Part shown: positions 16,332-25,821 of the stretch, piece after piece
Layout: each line of letters starts with the position of its first letter
Numbering within the stretch: the first letter of the stretch is position 1
Assembly (NCBI GenBank): GCA_910575005.1
Contig: CAJTCL010000015.1
Span: 14,038 to 78,037, forward strand
Source: Lachnospiraceae bacterium
GTDB lineage: Bacteria; Bacillota; Clostridia; Lachnospirales; Lachnospiraceae
Direction of reading: 5' to 3'
Length of the DNA stretch: 64,000 nucleotides
Made by a program: the position numbers and the translations under genes
Notes under the pieces: model-generated
What the model was told of the DNA's origin: nothing
The model's input: only the letters and a program-made list of their open reading frames with translations
The model's database searches: none

Positions 16332-16786
16332 GTACCGAGCTTATCAACCGCATTACGGTAAAGAAAGACGGCGTGTATGTGTCTTCCCACAGCTCCAATG
16401 ACACATCTCCCTACCATTCATGGAGGTGCAAGGGATTGTCGGAAATCTATGCCGCCGAGGGGCAGAAAGGGCTTGACCGTGAGGTTATCCGTATGCTCTA
16501 TGAATATGCCGAGCTTCGTGGCTCTCATAAAAGCCTTGACCGTTACCGTTATGCAAAGGACGCCCCTGCCGCCCGTGCCATCTATCAGAGGTTTATTGAC
16601 CAGATTGACGACCGTTACGGGCAGATGGACGAAGCCGACCAGAACAGCGTCTGGTACAAGCCCACGGAAAAGGCAAAGGAATACCGAGCCTATGAGCGGG
16701 ATATGAGGGAAAAGATGTATTCCGAAATCGCCGAACGGTGCGGGGAATATGACAGGAAGCATAAAAACAGGGATTTAGGACGATAA
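16328..16786 (+). CDS. Hypothetical element protein
   Basis: A 152-residue charged protein starting at a TTG that overlaps the leader peptide stop. The first 45 residues look strand-rich (RITVKKDGVYVSSHSSND), the rest helical (QRFIDQIDDRYGQMDEADQ). No family recognised. It ends 14 bp before the giant helicase gene and is likely co-transcribed with it. Confidence 0.55.
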   Translation: MSTELINRITVKKDGVYVSSHSSNDTSPYHSWRCKGLSEIYAAEGQKGLDREVIRMLYEYAELRGSHKSLDRYRYAKDAPAARAIYQRFIDQIDDRYGQMDEADQNSVWYKPTEKAKEYRAYERDMREKMYSEIAERCGEYDRKHKNRDLGR

Positions 16787-16800
16787 GGAGGTGTGAGCCT

Positions 16801-19800
16801 ATGGCTGCAAAGTACCAGCTAATCACAGAGCTGTACCGCCGCACAGGGAGGGACGTCACGAGAAACCCGCAGGCTTGGCAGGGCTTTTTATCCTCTGCCT
16901 GCCGCAACTACAAGTGCCGCTTTGACGAGCAGCTCTTAATCTATGCCCAACGCCCAGACGCCACCGCCGTTGCCGAGATTGGCACTTGGAACAGGCTCTT
17001 TAAGCGTTGGGTAAATAAGGACAGCAAAGGCATAGCGGTCTTTGACCCGAAAGGACGCAGGAACACGCTGAAATATTATTTTGACGTTTCCGACACCCAT
17101 GAGGGCTACTATGGAAGCCGACCCGTCCCGATATGGCAGATGGATAAGCGGTATGAGCAGCCCGTCATAGAACGGCTTGCGGACAGGTTCGGCGGCACGG
17201 AGGGCGGCGACCTTGCCGATTTCTTAATGCAGACGGCGGAGAACGCCGTGGAGGATAACCTGCCCGATTACCTTGCACAGTTAAAGGACTGTACGGAAAA
17301 CAGCTTTTTGGAGGAACTGGACGGCTTTAATGTAGAAGTGATTTACAAACGTCTGGCGGCGAACAGCGTCGCCTATATGCTGTTGAGCCGCTGCGGACTG
17401 GATGCGGACGGCTATTTTGAGCGTGAGGATTTTGCTGACATTACAAATTTCAATACGCCTGCCACCCTTAATGCCATCGGCATCGCCACAAGCGACATTT
17501 CCGAGATGGCGTTGCGGGAAATCTCTGCGGCAATCCGAAATGTGCAAATCGAAGCTAGAGGTCAGAACCGCACATTTGCAAGGGACACTAGAAGCCAGTA
17601 TGATAAAGGCAGGAAACAACCCGAAAGGAGCGAATACAATGAGCGAAATCACTTACACGAAACAGGCGGATTATCTTATTCCCGACCTAACATTACCGAC
17701 AGAGCCAGAGCTTCCGCTTGGCAGATACGCTTTGATGCACAGGGATTATCTGGAGCAGCACAAGAGGGTGGCTTACCTCAACCTGCTGACGTCGGGCAGG
17801 CTGAACGCACACCTGCACCAGACCGAGCAGACAGCTCTTTCCAGACTGGAACTACTGACGAAGCGGCTCGCAGCCGAGCAGGGAGTGACGGAGGAACTGA
17901 AAGAGAAAGCACCAATGCAGTGGGTGCAGGCGATGAACGCCATCCGCAGCCAAGCGGAAGAAGTGATACTGGAAGAACTGATTTACAGTTAGAAAAATCA
18001 GAGCCAGAATCAGACGGCGGCAGACAGGAAGAAAAAACGGCTGCGGCACAGACAGCAGAGCCAGAAAAACAGGCGGGAACTGAAACAGGCAGCGTTGCCA
18101 ATGAGGAAGAGGTTGACGCCAATCTCCCGACCGTAGACGAACAGATTGAAATGATTGCTGAAGCAGAGGACGAAAAATCCTCTGCTTTTGCCGTTTCACA
18201 GGAGGATATTGATGCCGTCCTTGTAAAAGGAAGCAGCTATGCGGATGGTAAATACCGCATCTACCATCAGTTCCAGAAACAGGAAGATAAAAAGAAGAAC
18301 ATTGATTTTCTGAAAAGGGAATACGGCACGGGCGGTTTCTTTGTTGGCTTTTCAGACGGCACAGAGGGATATGTGTGGTACAGCGGCAAGGGCATCTCCA
18401 TTGACCGTGGCGGCATTTCCACTGAACACGACCTTGTGCTGAGTTGGTCTAAGGCGGAAAAACGCCTGCGGGAGCTGGTTAAGGATAACCGCTATCTCAA
18501 CCCCAAAGAGAAAGACCATTATCCCGATTATCTGGAAAGTATATCTGCCCCACAGTATGAAATCGACACCCAGAGGAAACTGGCAAGGCAGCATTTTATT
18601 GAAGAAAAAAGGGAGCTGCCGCCTGCTGACAAGAGGGATACGCTCGCCCTGCGGCTCTCTGATTTTATCCGAGATTTGGACGGATATGAGAAAGATTTGT
18701 TGGGCGTGATTGGCTGCAAGGATTTTGCGGATATGCCTGCCGACCTTATGGAGCAGGCGTTGCAGCATCCAGATAACGTGCAGGAAATGCTTGATTTTTT
18801 AGCCTTAGTGCAGAAAAAGACAACAAGCGTTTACAGCCGCAGCAATGCGTGGCGTTTTTCGCAGGAGCTTACGGAGCTGTACCCTCTCCACTACCTCTAC
18901 CATGAGGGCGATGTGGTATATATCGGTGCGGATAAATATGAAATCATAGCCTTTGATGAAAACGCCGTGTCTTTGCGTAATGCGGAGTTCCCATTGTTTG
19001 GAAAAGAGTTCAGCAGGGGTGATTTTGAGGAAAAGTTAAAAGAAAACCCTGCCAACGACCATCTGAAAACGGTCATCACCGAAAGCCAGAAAACGGAAAC
19101 GCTTGCCGAGGAAAAGCCCGACAGTATCACGTTTTCCATCGGGTTCTCCGAGCATCCTGCTTTTTATGACAGGGAGCTGAACGACCGATTTACGGAGCTT
19201 AGCTTTGCACTTGGGAACAGGCTGCTTGGCGTTTTAGATGAAAAACAGCATTATGAAAGACTGGATGAGAGTAAGGGTGTCGGCTGGTATAAAAAGACCG
19301 ACTTTGAAATCCATGCAGTTATCGGCGGGGAGGAATTTAATTACGAGGGACGGTTTGACATCGGGGACGGTGAGGGAGATTTGATTGCCCATATCCGAAA
19401 TTTTTATGAATACTCCCTCTCCCCCGACTGTCCGTTTATCCCAGAATGGAAACGGCAGGGCGAGGATTATTACAGGGAGCATATGGAAACCCTGCGTTTC
19501 GGGCAGGATGTGTTTATCCCATTCTTAGAGCAGCACACCGAGCTGACACCAGAGGATGAAAAGCTCCTTGCTAAGATTTTGGCTACCGAATCCGACTGGA
19601 ACAGGAAAGGCGGGGATAAGGAACAGACCGAAGAAATAGAAAATAAAGAGGAACAGCCTGCCATTGATGAAATGTCTGCTAAGGAACAGGAAACCGAGCC
19701 GCTACAAGAACGGTTTGAGGTCACAATGACTTCCGACGCTTTCCCAGACCCCGAAGATGCTTATGCTATCTGGGACAACAGCCGTGGGGATTATTATATC

Positions 19801-22800
19801 AACGGGGACGGTATGGTACTGACCTATCCAACCGAGGAAGATGCCGAAGCAGGACTTTTAAAGGTCAGAAAAACCGCTGCGGATAAGGAAGCGGCAAGCC
19901 CTATCATAGCAAGATACCTGTCTGGTGATGAAGCCGTCGTTATCATGCAGTATCCTAACGGCAAATATTACAACCGATACGGATATGATGAGCAAAGGGA
20001 TACTGCCAATACGACAGCAGGCGGCTTTGACACATTTGATGAAGCGGAAAAAGCTCTGTACTCCCACCGCCCGAAAGCGGAAAAGGCGGTCGAGCCTACG
20101 CAGAGCCAAGACAGAGGGCTTCTGCCTGCACAGGATAATTCTGACCTCATCGGCAAAGAGCTTGTGATTGACAACCGCCGCTATGTAATAGAAAGCGTTG
20201 GTAAAATCAGCGGCGATGTTTCCATGCGTGACGTCACTTTCCAGAACAGCACAGGCTTCCCGATAAACCGTGTGGAGAAAATCGGCTATGTCCGCAGGCT
20301 CTTGGAGCAGGCACAGGAAGAATTACCGCCCGAAGAAAGAGCAGAAGCTCCAACGGCAAGCCCGACTTCTCCTGCTGTTTCTGCCGACCGCCATAATTAC
20401 CGTATTACCATTGACGCTTTAGGCGTTGGCGGTGCAAAAGAAAAGTTCCGAAACAATATGGCAGCAATCCGATTTCTCCACGACCTTCAGATAGAAAACC
20501 GCCTTGCCACGCCCGAAGAACAGGAAACCCTTGCAAAGTATGTCGGCTGGGGCGGTCTGTCTATGGCATTTGACGGAAATAATGCGGCATGGGCAAACGA
20601 ATACAAGGAGCTGAAAGCCGAGCTGTCTGACGAAGAATACCATGCCGCTATGGAATCCACGCTGACCGCTTTTTATACGCCGCCAGTCGTCATCAAGGCG
20701 ATGTATGAAGCACTTGACCGTCTGGGATTCTCGCAGGGGAACATCTTGGAGCCGTCCTGCGGCACGGGCAATTTTTTAGGATTGTTACCCGACAGCATGG
20801 AGAAATCAAAACTGCACGGCATTGAGATTGACCCTCTATCGGGCAGGATTGCGAAGCAGCTCTACCAGAAAGCCAGTATCGCCATTGAGGGGTTTGAGGA
20901 CACGAAGCTCCCAGACAGCCACTTTGACGTGGTGCTTGGCAATATCCCGTTCGGGGAGTTTAAGGTCAACGACAGCCGCTACAACGCCCAGAAATTTTTA
21001 ATCCACGACTATTTTATTGCAAAAGCACTGGATAAGGTGCGGGCAGGCGGCGTTGTAATGTTTATTACCTCTAAGGGTACGATGGACAAGGCAAGCCCAG
21101 AGGTGCGGAAGTATATCGCACAGAGAGCCGAGCTTTTAGGTGCGGTAAGGCTTCCCGACAATACGTTTCGGGCAAACGCAGGCACGGAGGTCACGAGCGA
21201 CATCCTTATCCTGCAAAAGCGTGACAGCGTAATTGACATTGAACCAGAGTGGGTACACCTTGACACAGATGAAAACGGCGTCACGATGAACAGCTATTTT
21301 GTATCCCACCCAGAAATGATTTTAGGCAAGATGAAGATGGAAAGCACAAGGTTCGGCATGGACAGTGCCTGCAAAGCCTATCCCGATATGCCGCTTGCGG
21401 GGCTTCTCCATGAAGCCATGCAGCGGATAGACGGCGAAATCCCAGAGATTGAAAATGAGATTGACCGAATCTCTGATGAGCAGGACAAATCCATCCCTGC
21501 CGACCCGAACGTGCGGAACTTCTCTTTTGCCCTTGTGGACGGCAGGGTTTACTTCCGAGAGAATAACACCATGACCCCTGCAAAGGTATCCATGACCGCA
21601 GAAAACCGCATTAAGGGATTATTGGAAATCCGTGACTGCGTGAGAAAGCTTATCCAGTACCAGACCGACGATTACCCAGAGGAAATGATACAGACCGAAC
21701 AGAAAAACTTAAACCGCTTATATGATGCATTTACAAAAAAGTACGGTCTGATTAACAGCAGGGGGAACTACCTTGCTTTTGCGGCAGATGAAAGCTACTT
21801 CCTGTTATGCTCCCTTGAAGTGCTTGACGATGAGGGGAAATTTAAGAGAAAGGCGGATATGTTCTCCAAGAGGACGATAAAGCCCCATCATGAAGTGACC
21901 TTTGTGGAAACCGCCAGTGAAGCCCTCGCCCTCTCCATCGGGGAGAAAGCCCGTGTCGATTTACCCTATATGGCACGGCTCACGGGCATGACGCAGGAGA
22001 AAATCATCAATGATTTGCAGGGCGTTATCTTCAAAGTGCCATCTTCCGAGCCTACAAGGTATGCAACCGCAGACGAGTATTTATCGGGCAACGTGCGGGA
22101 GAAACTGAAAATTGCAAAGATAGCGGCAAAGGCAGACCCAGAGCTTGCCGTCAACGTGGCGGCTCTGGAAAAAGTCATCCCAAAGGATTTGCCCGCAAGT
22201 GAAATCTCCGTCCGTCTGGGTACGACGTGGATACCGCAGGAGGATATACAGCAGTTTATGTTGGAGCTTTTAACGCCGTCGAGCTATGCGGAGGGCAAGC
22301 TGAAAGTACGCTACACGGCATATAACGGCGACTGGTTTATCGAGAATAAGAGTTCCGACGTGGGGAATGTCAAGGCGGACAGCACTTACGGCACGAAGCG
22401 GGCAAGTGCCTACCGCATTATGGAGGATACCTTAAATTTAAGGGGCACCCGTATCTTTGATTATATTTATGACGAACACAACAATAAAAAAGCGGTATTA
22501 AACCATAAGGAAACCACGGCGGCACAGGCAAAGCAGGAGGTGATAAAGCAGGCGTTTGGGGACTGGATTTGGAAAGACCCAGAGCGGAGGAACCGCCTTG
22601 TCCGCTATTATAATGACACATTTAACAGTATAAGACCCCGTGAATATGACGGAAGCCATATCACGTTTGGCGGCATCAGCCCAGAGATTAAATTAAGACC
22701 GCACCAAGTCAATGCGATTGCCCATATCCTTTACGGCGGTAATACGCTCCTTGCACACAAAGTAGGGGCGGGCAAGACCTTTGAAATGGTCGCCGCCGCA

Positions 22801-24327
22801 CAGGAAAGCAAACGGCTCGGACTCTGCCAGAAGTCTATGTTTGTCGTGCCGAACCACCTTGTCGGTCAATGGGCGTCGGAGTATTTAAGGCTCTACCCAT
22901 CTGCCAACATTCTTGTGACGACCAAGCGGGATTTTGAAACGGGAAACCGTAAAAAATTCTGCGGCAGGATTGCGACAGGGGCTTATGATGCGGTGATTAT
23001 CGGACACTCGCAGTTCGAGAAAATCCCCATCAGCGAGGAACGCCAGAGGGAACAGCTCATGCGTCAGCTTGACGATATTGAGCGTGGCATTGACGACGTG
23101 CAGGCATCCCACGGGGAGCAGTTCACGGTCAAGCAGCTCATGAAAACAAGGAAAGCTATCAAAGCAAAGCTCGACAAACTCAATGATACCAAGCGGAAAG
23201 ACAGCGTGATAAACTTTGAGGAACTGGGGGTAGACAGGCTCTTTATAGATGAGAGCCATTTTTACAAGAACCTTTACCTTTACACCAAGATGCGGAACGT
23301 GGGCGGAATTGCCCAGACCGAAGCCCAGAAGTCGAGCGATTTGTTTATGAAATGCCGCTATCTGGACGAAATCACGGGCAGCCGTGGCGTGGTTTTTGCA
23401 ACGGGAACGCCTATCTCAAACTCGATGGTCGAGATGTATTCCGTGCAGAGGTATTTGCAGTATGACACCCTTGCGAGGAACGGATTGCAGCATTTTGACA
23501 GTTGGGCGTCCACGTTTGGCGAAACGGTCACGGCTCTGGAACTTTCCCCAGAGGGGACAAACTACCGAGCCAAGACGAGGTTTGCGAAGTTTTATAACCT
23601 GCCAGAGCTGATGCAGATGTTCCGTGAGGTTGCGGACATCCAGACCGCCGATATGCTAAAACTCCCCGTGCCAAAGGTCAATTACCACAATATCAAGACC
23701 AAACCGAGCGAAATCCAGACGGAAATGGTGGCGGGGCTTGCCAAGAGAGCCGAGAAAGTAAGGGCAAGGCTTGTAAAGCCGCAGCAGGATAATATGCTCA
23801 AAATCACGAATGACGGGAGGAAACTGGCACTCGACCAGAGGCTGATTGACCCGATGCTGCCAGACGATCCAGAGAGCAAAGTCAACGCCTGCGTGGACAA
23901 TATTTACCGCATCTGGGAGGAACACGCCGACACCAAAGCGGCACAGCTCGCCTTTTGTGATTTATCGACGCCCACCAATAAAAAGATAATAGAAACGCAG
24001 GAAGTCAGAGAAAATGTTTATGAAATGATTCCCGACCAGTTTGATAATGTCTATGATGATATGAGGAAGAAACTCATACAGCGTGGCATCCCTGCGGAGC
24101 AGGTGCGTTTCATCCACGAAGCGACCACCGATGCACAGAAAAAAGAACTGTTTGCAAAGGTAAGGAGCGGCGAGGTGCGTGTGCTGTTCGGCTCTACCCC
24201 GAAGATGGGTGCAGGTACAAACGTGCAGGACAGGCTAATCGCCATCCATAATTTAGATTGCCCGTGGCGACCGTCGGATGTAGGACGGATTTTGCGGACA
24301 TTCAAAATAAAAAGAATGTGGAGGTAA
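16801..24327 (+). CDS. Giant DNA methylase-helicase, 5' part, interrupted by IME
   Basis: A 2508-codon frame for the polyvalent methylase/SNF2 helicase typical of Tn1549-type ICEs. The first 130 residues resemble an ArdC-like domain; residues 270-420 are a low-complexity linker. Near residue 1310 lies a SAM-methyltransferase motif (EPSCGTGNF) with NIPF instead of NPPY. Helicase motifs follow: HKVGAGKTFE (Walker A), LFIDESHF (DESH) and FATGTPISNS. The frame matches the family to CPWRPSD at codon 2493 (24277-24279), after which the inserted element supplies 15 foreign residues and a stop. Helicase motif VI lies in the distal part at 37769-38707, so this product should lack a complete helicase core. 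GGAGG precedes the start. Confidence 0.85.
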   Translation: MAAKYQLITELYRRTGRDVTRNPQAWQGFLSSACRNYKCRFDEQLLIYAQRPDATAVAEIGTWNRLFKRWVNKDSKGIAVFDPKGRRNTLKYYFDVSDTHEGYYGSRPVPIWQMDKRYEQPVIERLADRFGGTEGGDLADFLMQTAENAVEDNLPDYLAQLKDCTENSFLEELDGFNVEVIYKRLAANSVAYMLLSRCGLDADGYFEREDFADITNFNTPATLNAIGIATSDISEMALREISAAIRNVQIEARGQNRTFARDTRSQYDKGRKQPERSEYNERNHLHETGGLSYSRPNITDRARASAWQIRFDAQGLSGAAQEGGLPQPADVGQAERTPAPDRADSSFQTGTTDEAARSRAGSDGGTERESTNAVGAGDERHPQPSGRSDTGRTDLQLEKSEPESDGGRQEEKTAAAQTAEPEKQAGTETGSVANEEEVDANLPTVDEQIEMIAEAEDEKSSAFAVSQEDIDAVLVKGSSYADGKYRIYHQFQKQEDKKKNIDFLKREYGTGGFFVGFSDGTEGYVWYSGKGISIDRGGISTEHDLVLSWSKAEKRLRELVKDNRYLNPKEKDHYPDYLESISAPQYEIDTQRKLARQHFIEEKRELPPADKRDTLALRLSDFIRDLDGYEKDLLGVIGCKDFADMPADLMEQALQHPDNVQEMLDFLALVQKKTTSVYSRSNAWRFSQELTELYPLHYLYHEGDVVYIGADKYEIIAFDENAVSLRNAEFPLFGKEFSRGDFEEKLKENPANDHLKTVITESQKTETLAEEKPDSITFSIGFSEHPAFYDRELNDRFTELSFALGNRLLGVLDEKQHYERLDESKGVGWYKKTDFEIHAVIGGEEFNYEGRFDIGDGEGDLIAHIRNFYEYSLSPDCPFIPEWKRQGEDYYREHMETLRFGQDVFIPFLEQHTELTPEDEKLLAKILATESDWNRKGGDKEQTEEIENKEEQPAIDEMSAKEQETEPLQERFEVTMTSDAFPDPEDAYAIWDNSRGDYYINGDGMVLTYPTEEDAEAGLLKVRKTAADKEAASPIIARYLSGDEAVVIMQYPNGKYYNRYGYDEQRDTANTTAGGFDTFDEAEKALYSHRPKAEKAVEPTQSQDRGLLPAQDNSDLIGKELVIDNRRYVIESVGKISGDVSMRDVTFQNSTGFPINRVEKIGYVRRLLEQAQEELPPEERAEAPTASPTSPAVSADRHNYRITIDALGVGGAKEKFRNNMAAIRFLHDLQIENRLATPEEQETLAKYVGWGGLSMAFDGNNAAWANEYKELKAELSDEEYHAAMESTLTAFYTPPVVIKAMYEALDRLGFSQGNILEPSCGTGNFLGLLPDSMEKSKLHGIEIDPLSGRIAKQLYQKASIAIEGFEDTKLPDSHFDVVLGNIPFGEFKVNDSRYNAQKFLIHDYFIAKALDKVRAGGVVMFITSKGTMDKASPEVRKYIAQRAELLGAVRLPDNTFRANAGTEVTSDILILQKRDSVIDIEPEWVHLDTDENGVTMNSYFVSHPEMILGKMKMESTRFGMDSACKAYPDMPLAGLLHEAMQRIDGEIPEIENEIDRISDEQDKSIPADPNVRNFSFALVDGRVYFRENNTMTPAKVSMTAENRIKGLLEIRDCVRKLIQYQTDDYPEEMIQTEQKNLNRLYDAFTKKYGLINSRGNYLAFAADESYFLLCSLEVLDDEGKFKRKADMFSKRTIKPHHEVTFVETASEALALSIGEKARVDLPYMARLTGMTQEKIINDLQGVIFKVPSSEPTRYATADEYLSGNVREKLKIAKIAAKADPELAVNVAALEKVIPKDLPASEISVRLGTTWIPQEDIQQFMLELLTPSSYAEGKLKVRYTAYNGDWFIENKSSDVGNVKADSTYGTKRASAYRIMEDTLNLRGTRIFDYIYDEHNNKKAVLNHKETTAAQAKQEVIKQAFGDWIWKDPERRNRLVRYYNDTFNSIRPREYDGSHITFGGISPEIKLRPHQVNAIAHILYGGNTLLAHKVGAGKTFEMVAAAQESKRLGLCQKSMFVVPNHLVGQWASEYLRLYPSANILVTTKRDFETGNRKKFCGRIATGAYDAVIIGHSQFEKIPISEERQREQLMRQLDDIERGIDDVQASHGEQFTVKQLMKTRKAIKAKLDKLNDTKRKDSVINFEELGVDRLFIDESHFYKNLYLYTKMRNVGGIAQTEAQKSSDLFMKCRYLDEITGSRGVVFATGTPISNSMVEMYSVQRYLQYDTLARNGLQHFDSWASTFGETVTALELSPEGTNYRAKTRFAKFYNLPELMQMFREVADIQTADMLKLPVPKVNYHNIKTKPSEIQTEMVAGLAKRAEKVRARLVKPQQDNMLKITNDGRKLALDQRLIDPMLPDDPESKVNACVDNIYRIWEEHADTKAAQLAFCDLSTPTNKKIIETQEVRENVYEMIPDQFDNVYDDMRKKLIQRGIPAEQVRFIHEATTDAQKKELFAKVRSGEVRVLFGSTPKMGAGTNVQDRLIAIHNLDCPWRPSDVGRILRTFKIKRMWR
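17639..17992 (+). CDS. TnpV-like protein encoded in a second frame within the helicase gene
   Basis: A 117-residue TnpV-family protein in a different frame from the helicase. It has ADYLIPDLTLP, a central YLNLLTSGRLNAHL and a C-terminal WVQAMNAIRSQAEEVILEELIY, all with counterparts in the TnpV at 24334-24708. The ATG at 17639 has AAAGGAG nine bases upstream, so translation is plausible. The overlapping helicase frame here is a Gly/Ala/Ser/Arg-rich linker with no domain. TnpV has no well-defined biochemical role; members occur on Tn4451-like and CTn elements. Confidence 0.7.
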   Translation: MSEITYTKQADYLIPDLTLPTEPELPLGRYALMHRDYLEQHKRVAYLNLLTSGRLNAHLHQTEQTALSRLELLTKRLAAEQGVTEELKEKAPMQWVQAMNAIRSQAEEVILEELIYS

Positions 24328-24333
24328 CAGACA

Positions 24334-24708
24334 ATGGCAAAGACGATTTTTGAGGAACTGGGCGGCAGATACGAGCGGCAAGGAGATTACTTAATACCGT
24401 GCTTAAATGTACCCGCCGAAGAAGAACAGCCGATAGGCACATGGGGACAGTGGCATCTGGATTATCTGAAGCAGTACCGCAGGGTTACATACACCAATCT
24501 TCTCACAAGCGGCAAACTCAACGCTTACCTTGCCGACATTGACAGGCAGGCGCAGGAACGCTTTGAACAGCTCATAGAGGGCATGAAACAGGCACAGGGC
24601 ATAACGGAACGCCTAAAGGAAGAAAATGCCTTAGAATGGGTACAACGCCTTAATAACGTAAGGGCTTGTGCGAGGGAGATTGTTGAGAAAGAAATAATTT
24701 ACGCATAA
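24334..24708 (+). CDS. tnpV: TnpV family protein
   Basis: A 124-residue TnpV-type protein, the first gene at the left end of the nested element. It shares GDYLIPCLNVP, TYTNLLTSGKLNAYL and ALEWVQRLNNVRA with the overprinted copy at 17639-17992. GTGGAGG lies ten bases before the start, inside the first 50 bp of the element. Its biochemical function is not established; its place beside the junction is usual for Tn4451-related elements. Confidence 0.8.
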   Translation: MAKTIFEELGGRYERQGDYLIPCLNVPAEEEQPIGTWGQWHLDYLKQYRRVTYTNLLTSGKLNAYLADIDRQAQERFEQLIEGMKQAQGITERLKEENALEWVQRLNNVRACAREIVEKEIIYA

Positions 24709-24833
24709 TAAATTGGCGGCGGAGTAAGGCTCTGTCGCTTTTCTTGTCGGAAGATAAAAATTCATGTTTTATGAATTGATACAGTTCGTTTAAACGGCTA
24801 TGGTAGATACAGTACAATTTGAGGAGGACAGAA

Positions 24834-25208
24834 ATGTTTGAGTATGTGACGGCACAGGAAGCAGCGGAGCTTTGGGGAATATCGGCAAGGCGGGTACAAA
24901 GGCTCTGTAAGGAAAATCGGATTGAGGGCGTATTGAACATCAATCGGGTATGGCTCATGCCAATAAACATTAAAGCAAAATTAGCTTTTCTTGTTTACCC
25001 TATACTGATATGGCGGGCGTTAATCAGGATTTTAAAAAGGCTCCTTATCTTTATGAAATCTTCAAAAATGTGCAGTACCCTTTATGTATCAAAATCAAGA
25101 AAGGAAATGAAACATTATGGATTTCATATTGAAAACAACAAATCTTTGCAAGAGCTTTGGAAAACATTCCGCTGTAACAGATGTGTCAATTCATGTACGG
25201 GAAAATAG
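24834..25208 (+). CDS. Helix-turn-helix excisionase-like protein with an aberrant C-terminus
   Basis: The first 45 residues form a MerR/excisionase-type helix-turn-helix (YVTAQEAAELWGISARRVQR, then ENRIEGV and RVWLMP). From about residue 46 (position 24970) the sequence no longer looks like this family and runs through the promoter region of the following ABC operon, ending 91 bases inside that gene in another frame. I read it as a truncated regulator whose 3' end was lost when the immunity cassette was acquired. GGAGG precedes the ATG at 24834. Confidence 0.6.
   Translation: MFEYVTAQEAAELWGISARRVQRLCKENRIEGVLNINRVWLMPINIKAKLAFLVYPILIWRALIRILKRLLIFMKSSKMCSTLYVSKSRKEMKHYGFHIENNKSLQELWKTFRCNRCVNSCTGK
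25047..25069 (+). promoter_or_regulatory. Predicted response-regulator box upstream of the immunity operon
   Basis: This 23-bp sequence, containing two ATCTT half-sites 11 bp apart (ATCTTTATGAA and ATCTTCAAAAA), recurs exactly at 29747-29769 after the kinase gene. An 11-bp direct repeat is the usual layout of an OmpR-type operator. It lies 48 bp upstream of the ABC ATPase start, so the adjacent two-component system is its natural candidate regulator. Confidence 0.6.
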
Positions 25209-25821
25209 CGTATACGGATTATTAGGTCCGAATGGAGCAGGAAAATCTACAATCTTAAAGATGGTAACAGGTATGCTTCATCCTACCAAGGGTACGATTG
25301 AATTTGCCAATCACTCATGGAGCAGACAGGATTTAATGCATATCGGAGCTTTGATAGAAAATCCCCCGTTATATGAAAACTTGACGGCGTATGAAAATTT
25401 AAAAGTAAGGACTATTTTGTTGGGGTTGCCAGAGCAGCGTATCAATGAAGTGCTGGAGCTTGTGGATTTACAAAACACAGGAAAGAAAAAGGCAGGACAA
25501 TTTTCAATGGGAATGAAACAGCGGTTAGGCATTGCGATTGCATTGCTAAACAATCCGTCTTTACTAATTCTCGATGAACCGACAAATGGATTAGACCCGA
25601 TTGGCATCGGAGAGCTACGAAACTTAATCCGTTCATTTCCACAAAGAGGAATAACGGTTATATTGTCAAGCCACATTCTTTCAGAAGTGCAGCTTATTGC
25701 AGATGACATAGGTATCATTGCAAACGGCAGGCTTGGATATGAAGGTAAAATGCAGCATAGCGAAAACCTTGAGGAATTGTTTCTTAAGGTCGTTGAAGAA
25801 AGCAGGGAGGTAATGCGATGA
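25117..25821 (+). CDS. Lantibiotic-immunity ABC transporter ATPase (LanF type)
   Basis: A 234-residue ATPase of the LanF/CprA type, energising export of lantibiotics from the membrane. Walker A is GPNGAGKST near residue 37, the signature reads FSMGMKQR and Walker B LLILDEPTNGLDP, followed by the H-loop SSHILSE. The start has AAAGGAAATGAAAC upstream. The stop overlaps the permease start by four bases. With two short permeases, a lipoprotein and a two-component system it forms a complete immunity operon similar in layout to cprABC with cprRK of Clostridioides difficile. Confidence 0.9.
   Translation: MDFILKTTNLCKSFGKHSAVTDVSIHVRENSVYGLLGPNGAGKSTILKMVTGMLHPTKGTIEFANHSWSRQDLMHIGALIENPPLYENLTAYENLKVRTILLGLPEQRINEVLELVDLQNTGKKKAGQFSMGMKQRLGIAIALLNNPSLLILDEPTNGLDPIGIGELRNLIRSFPQRGITVILSSHILSEVQLIADDIGIIANGRLGYEGKMQHSENLEELFLKVVEESREVMR

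Noticed and set aside
20731-20960. Active N6-adenine methyltransferase in the giant protein
   Set aside because: Motif I (EPSCGTGNF) is good, but the catalytic motif reads NIPF rather than NPPY or NPPF, so activity cannot be claimed from sequence.
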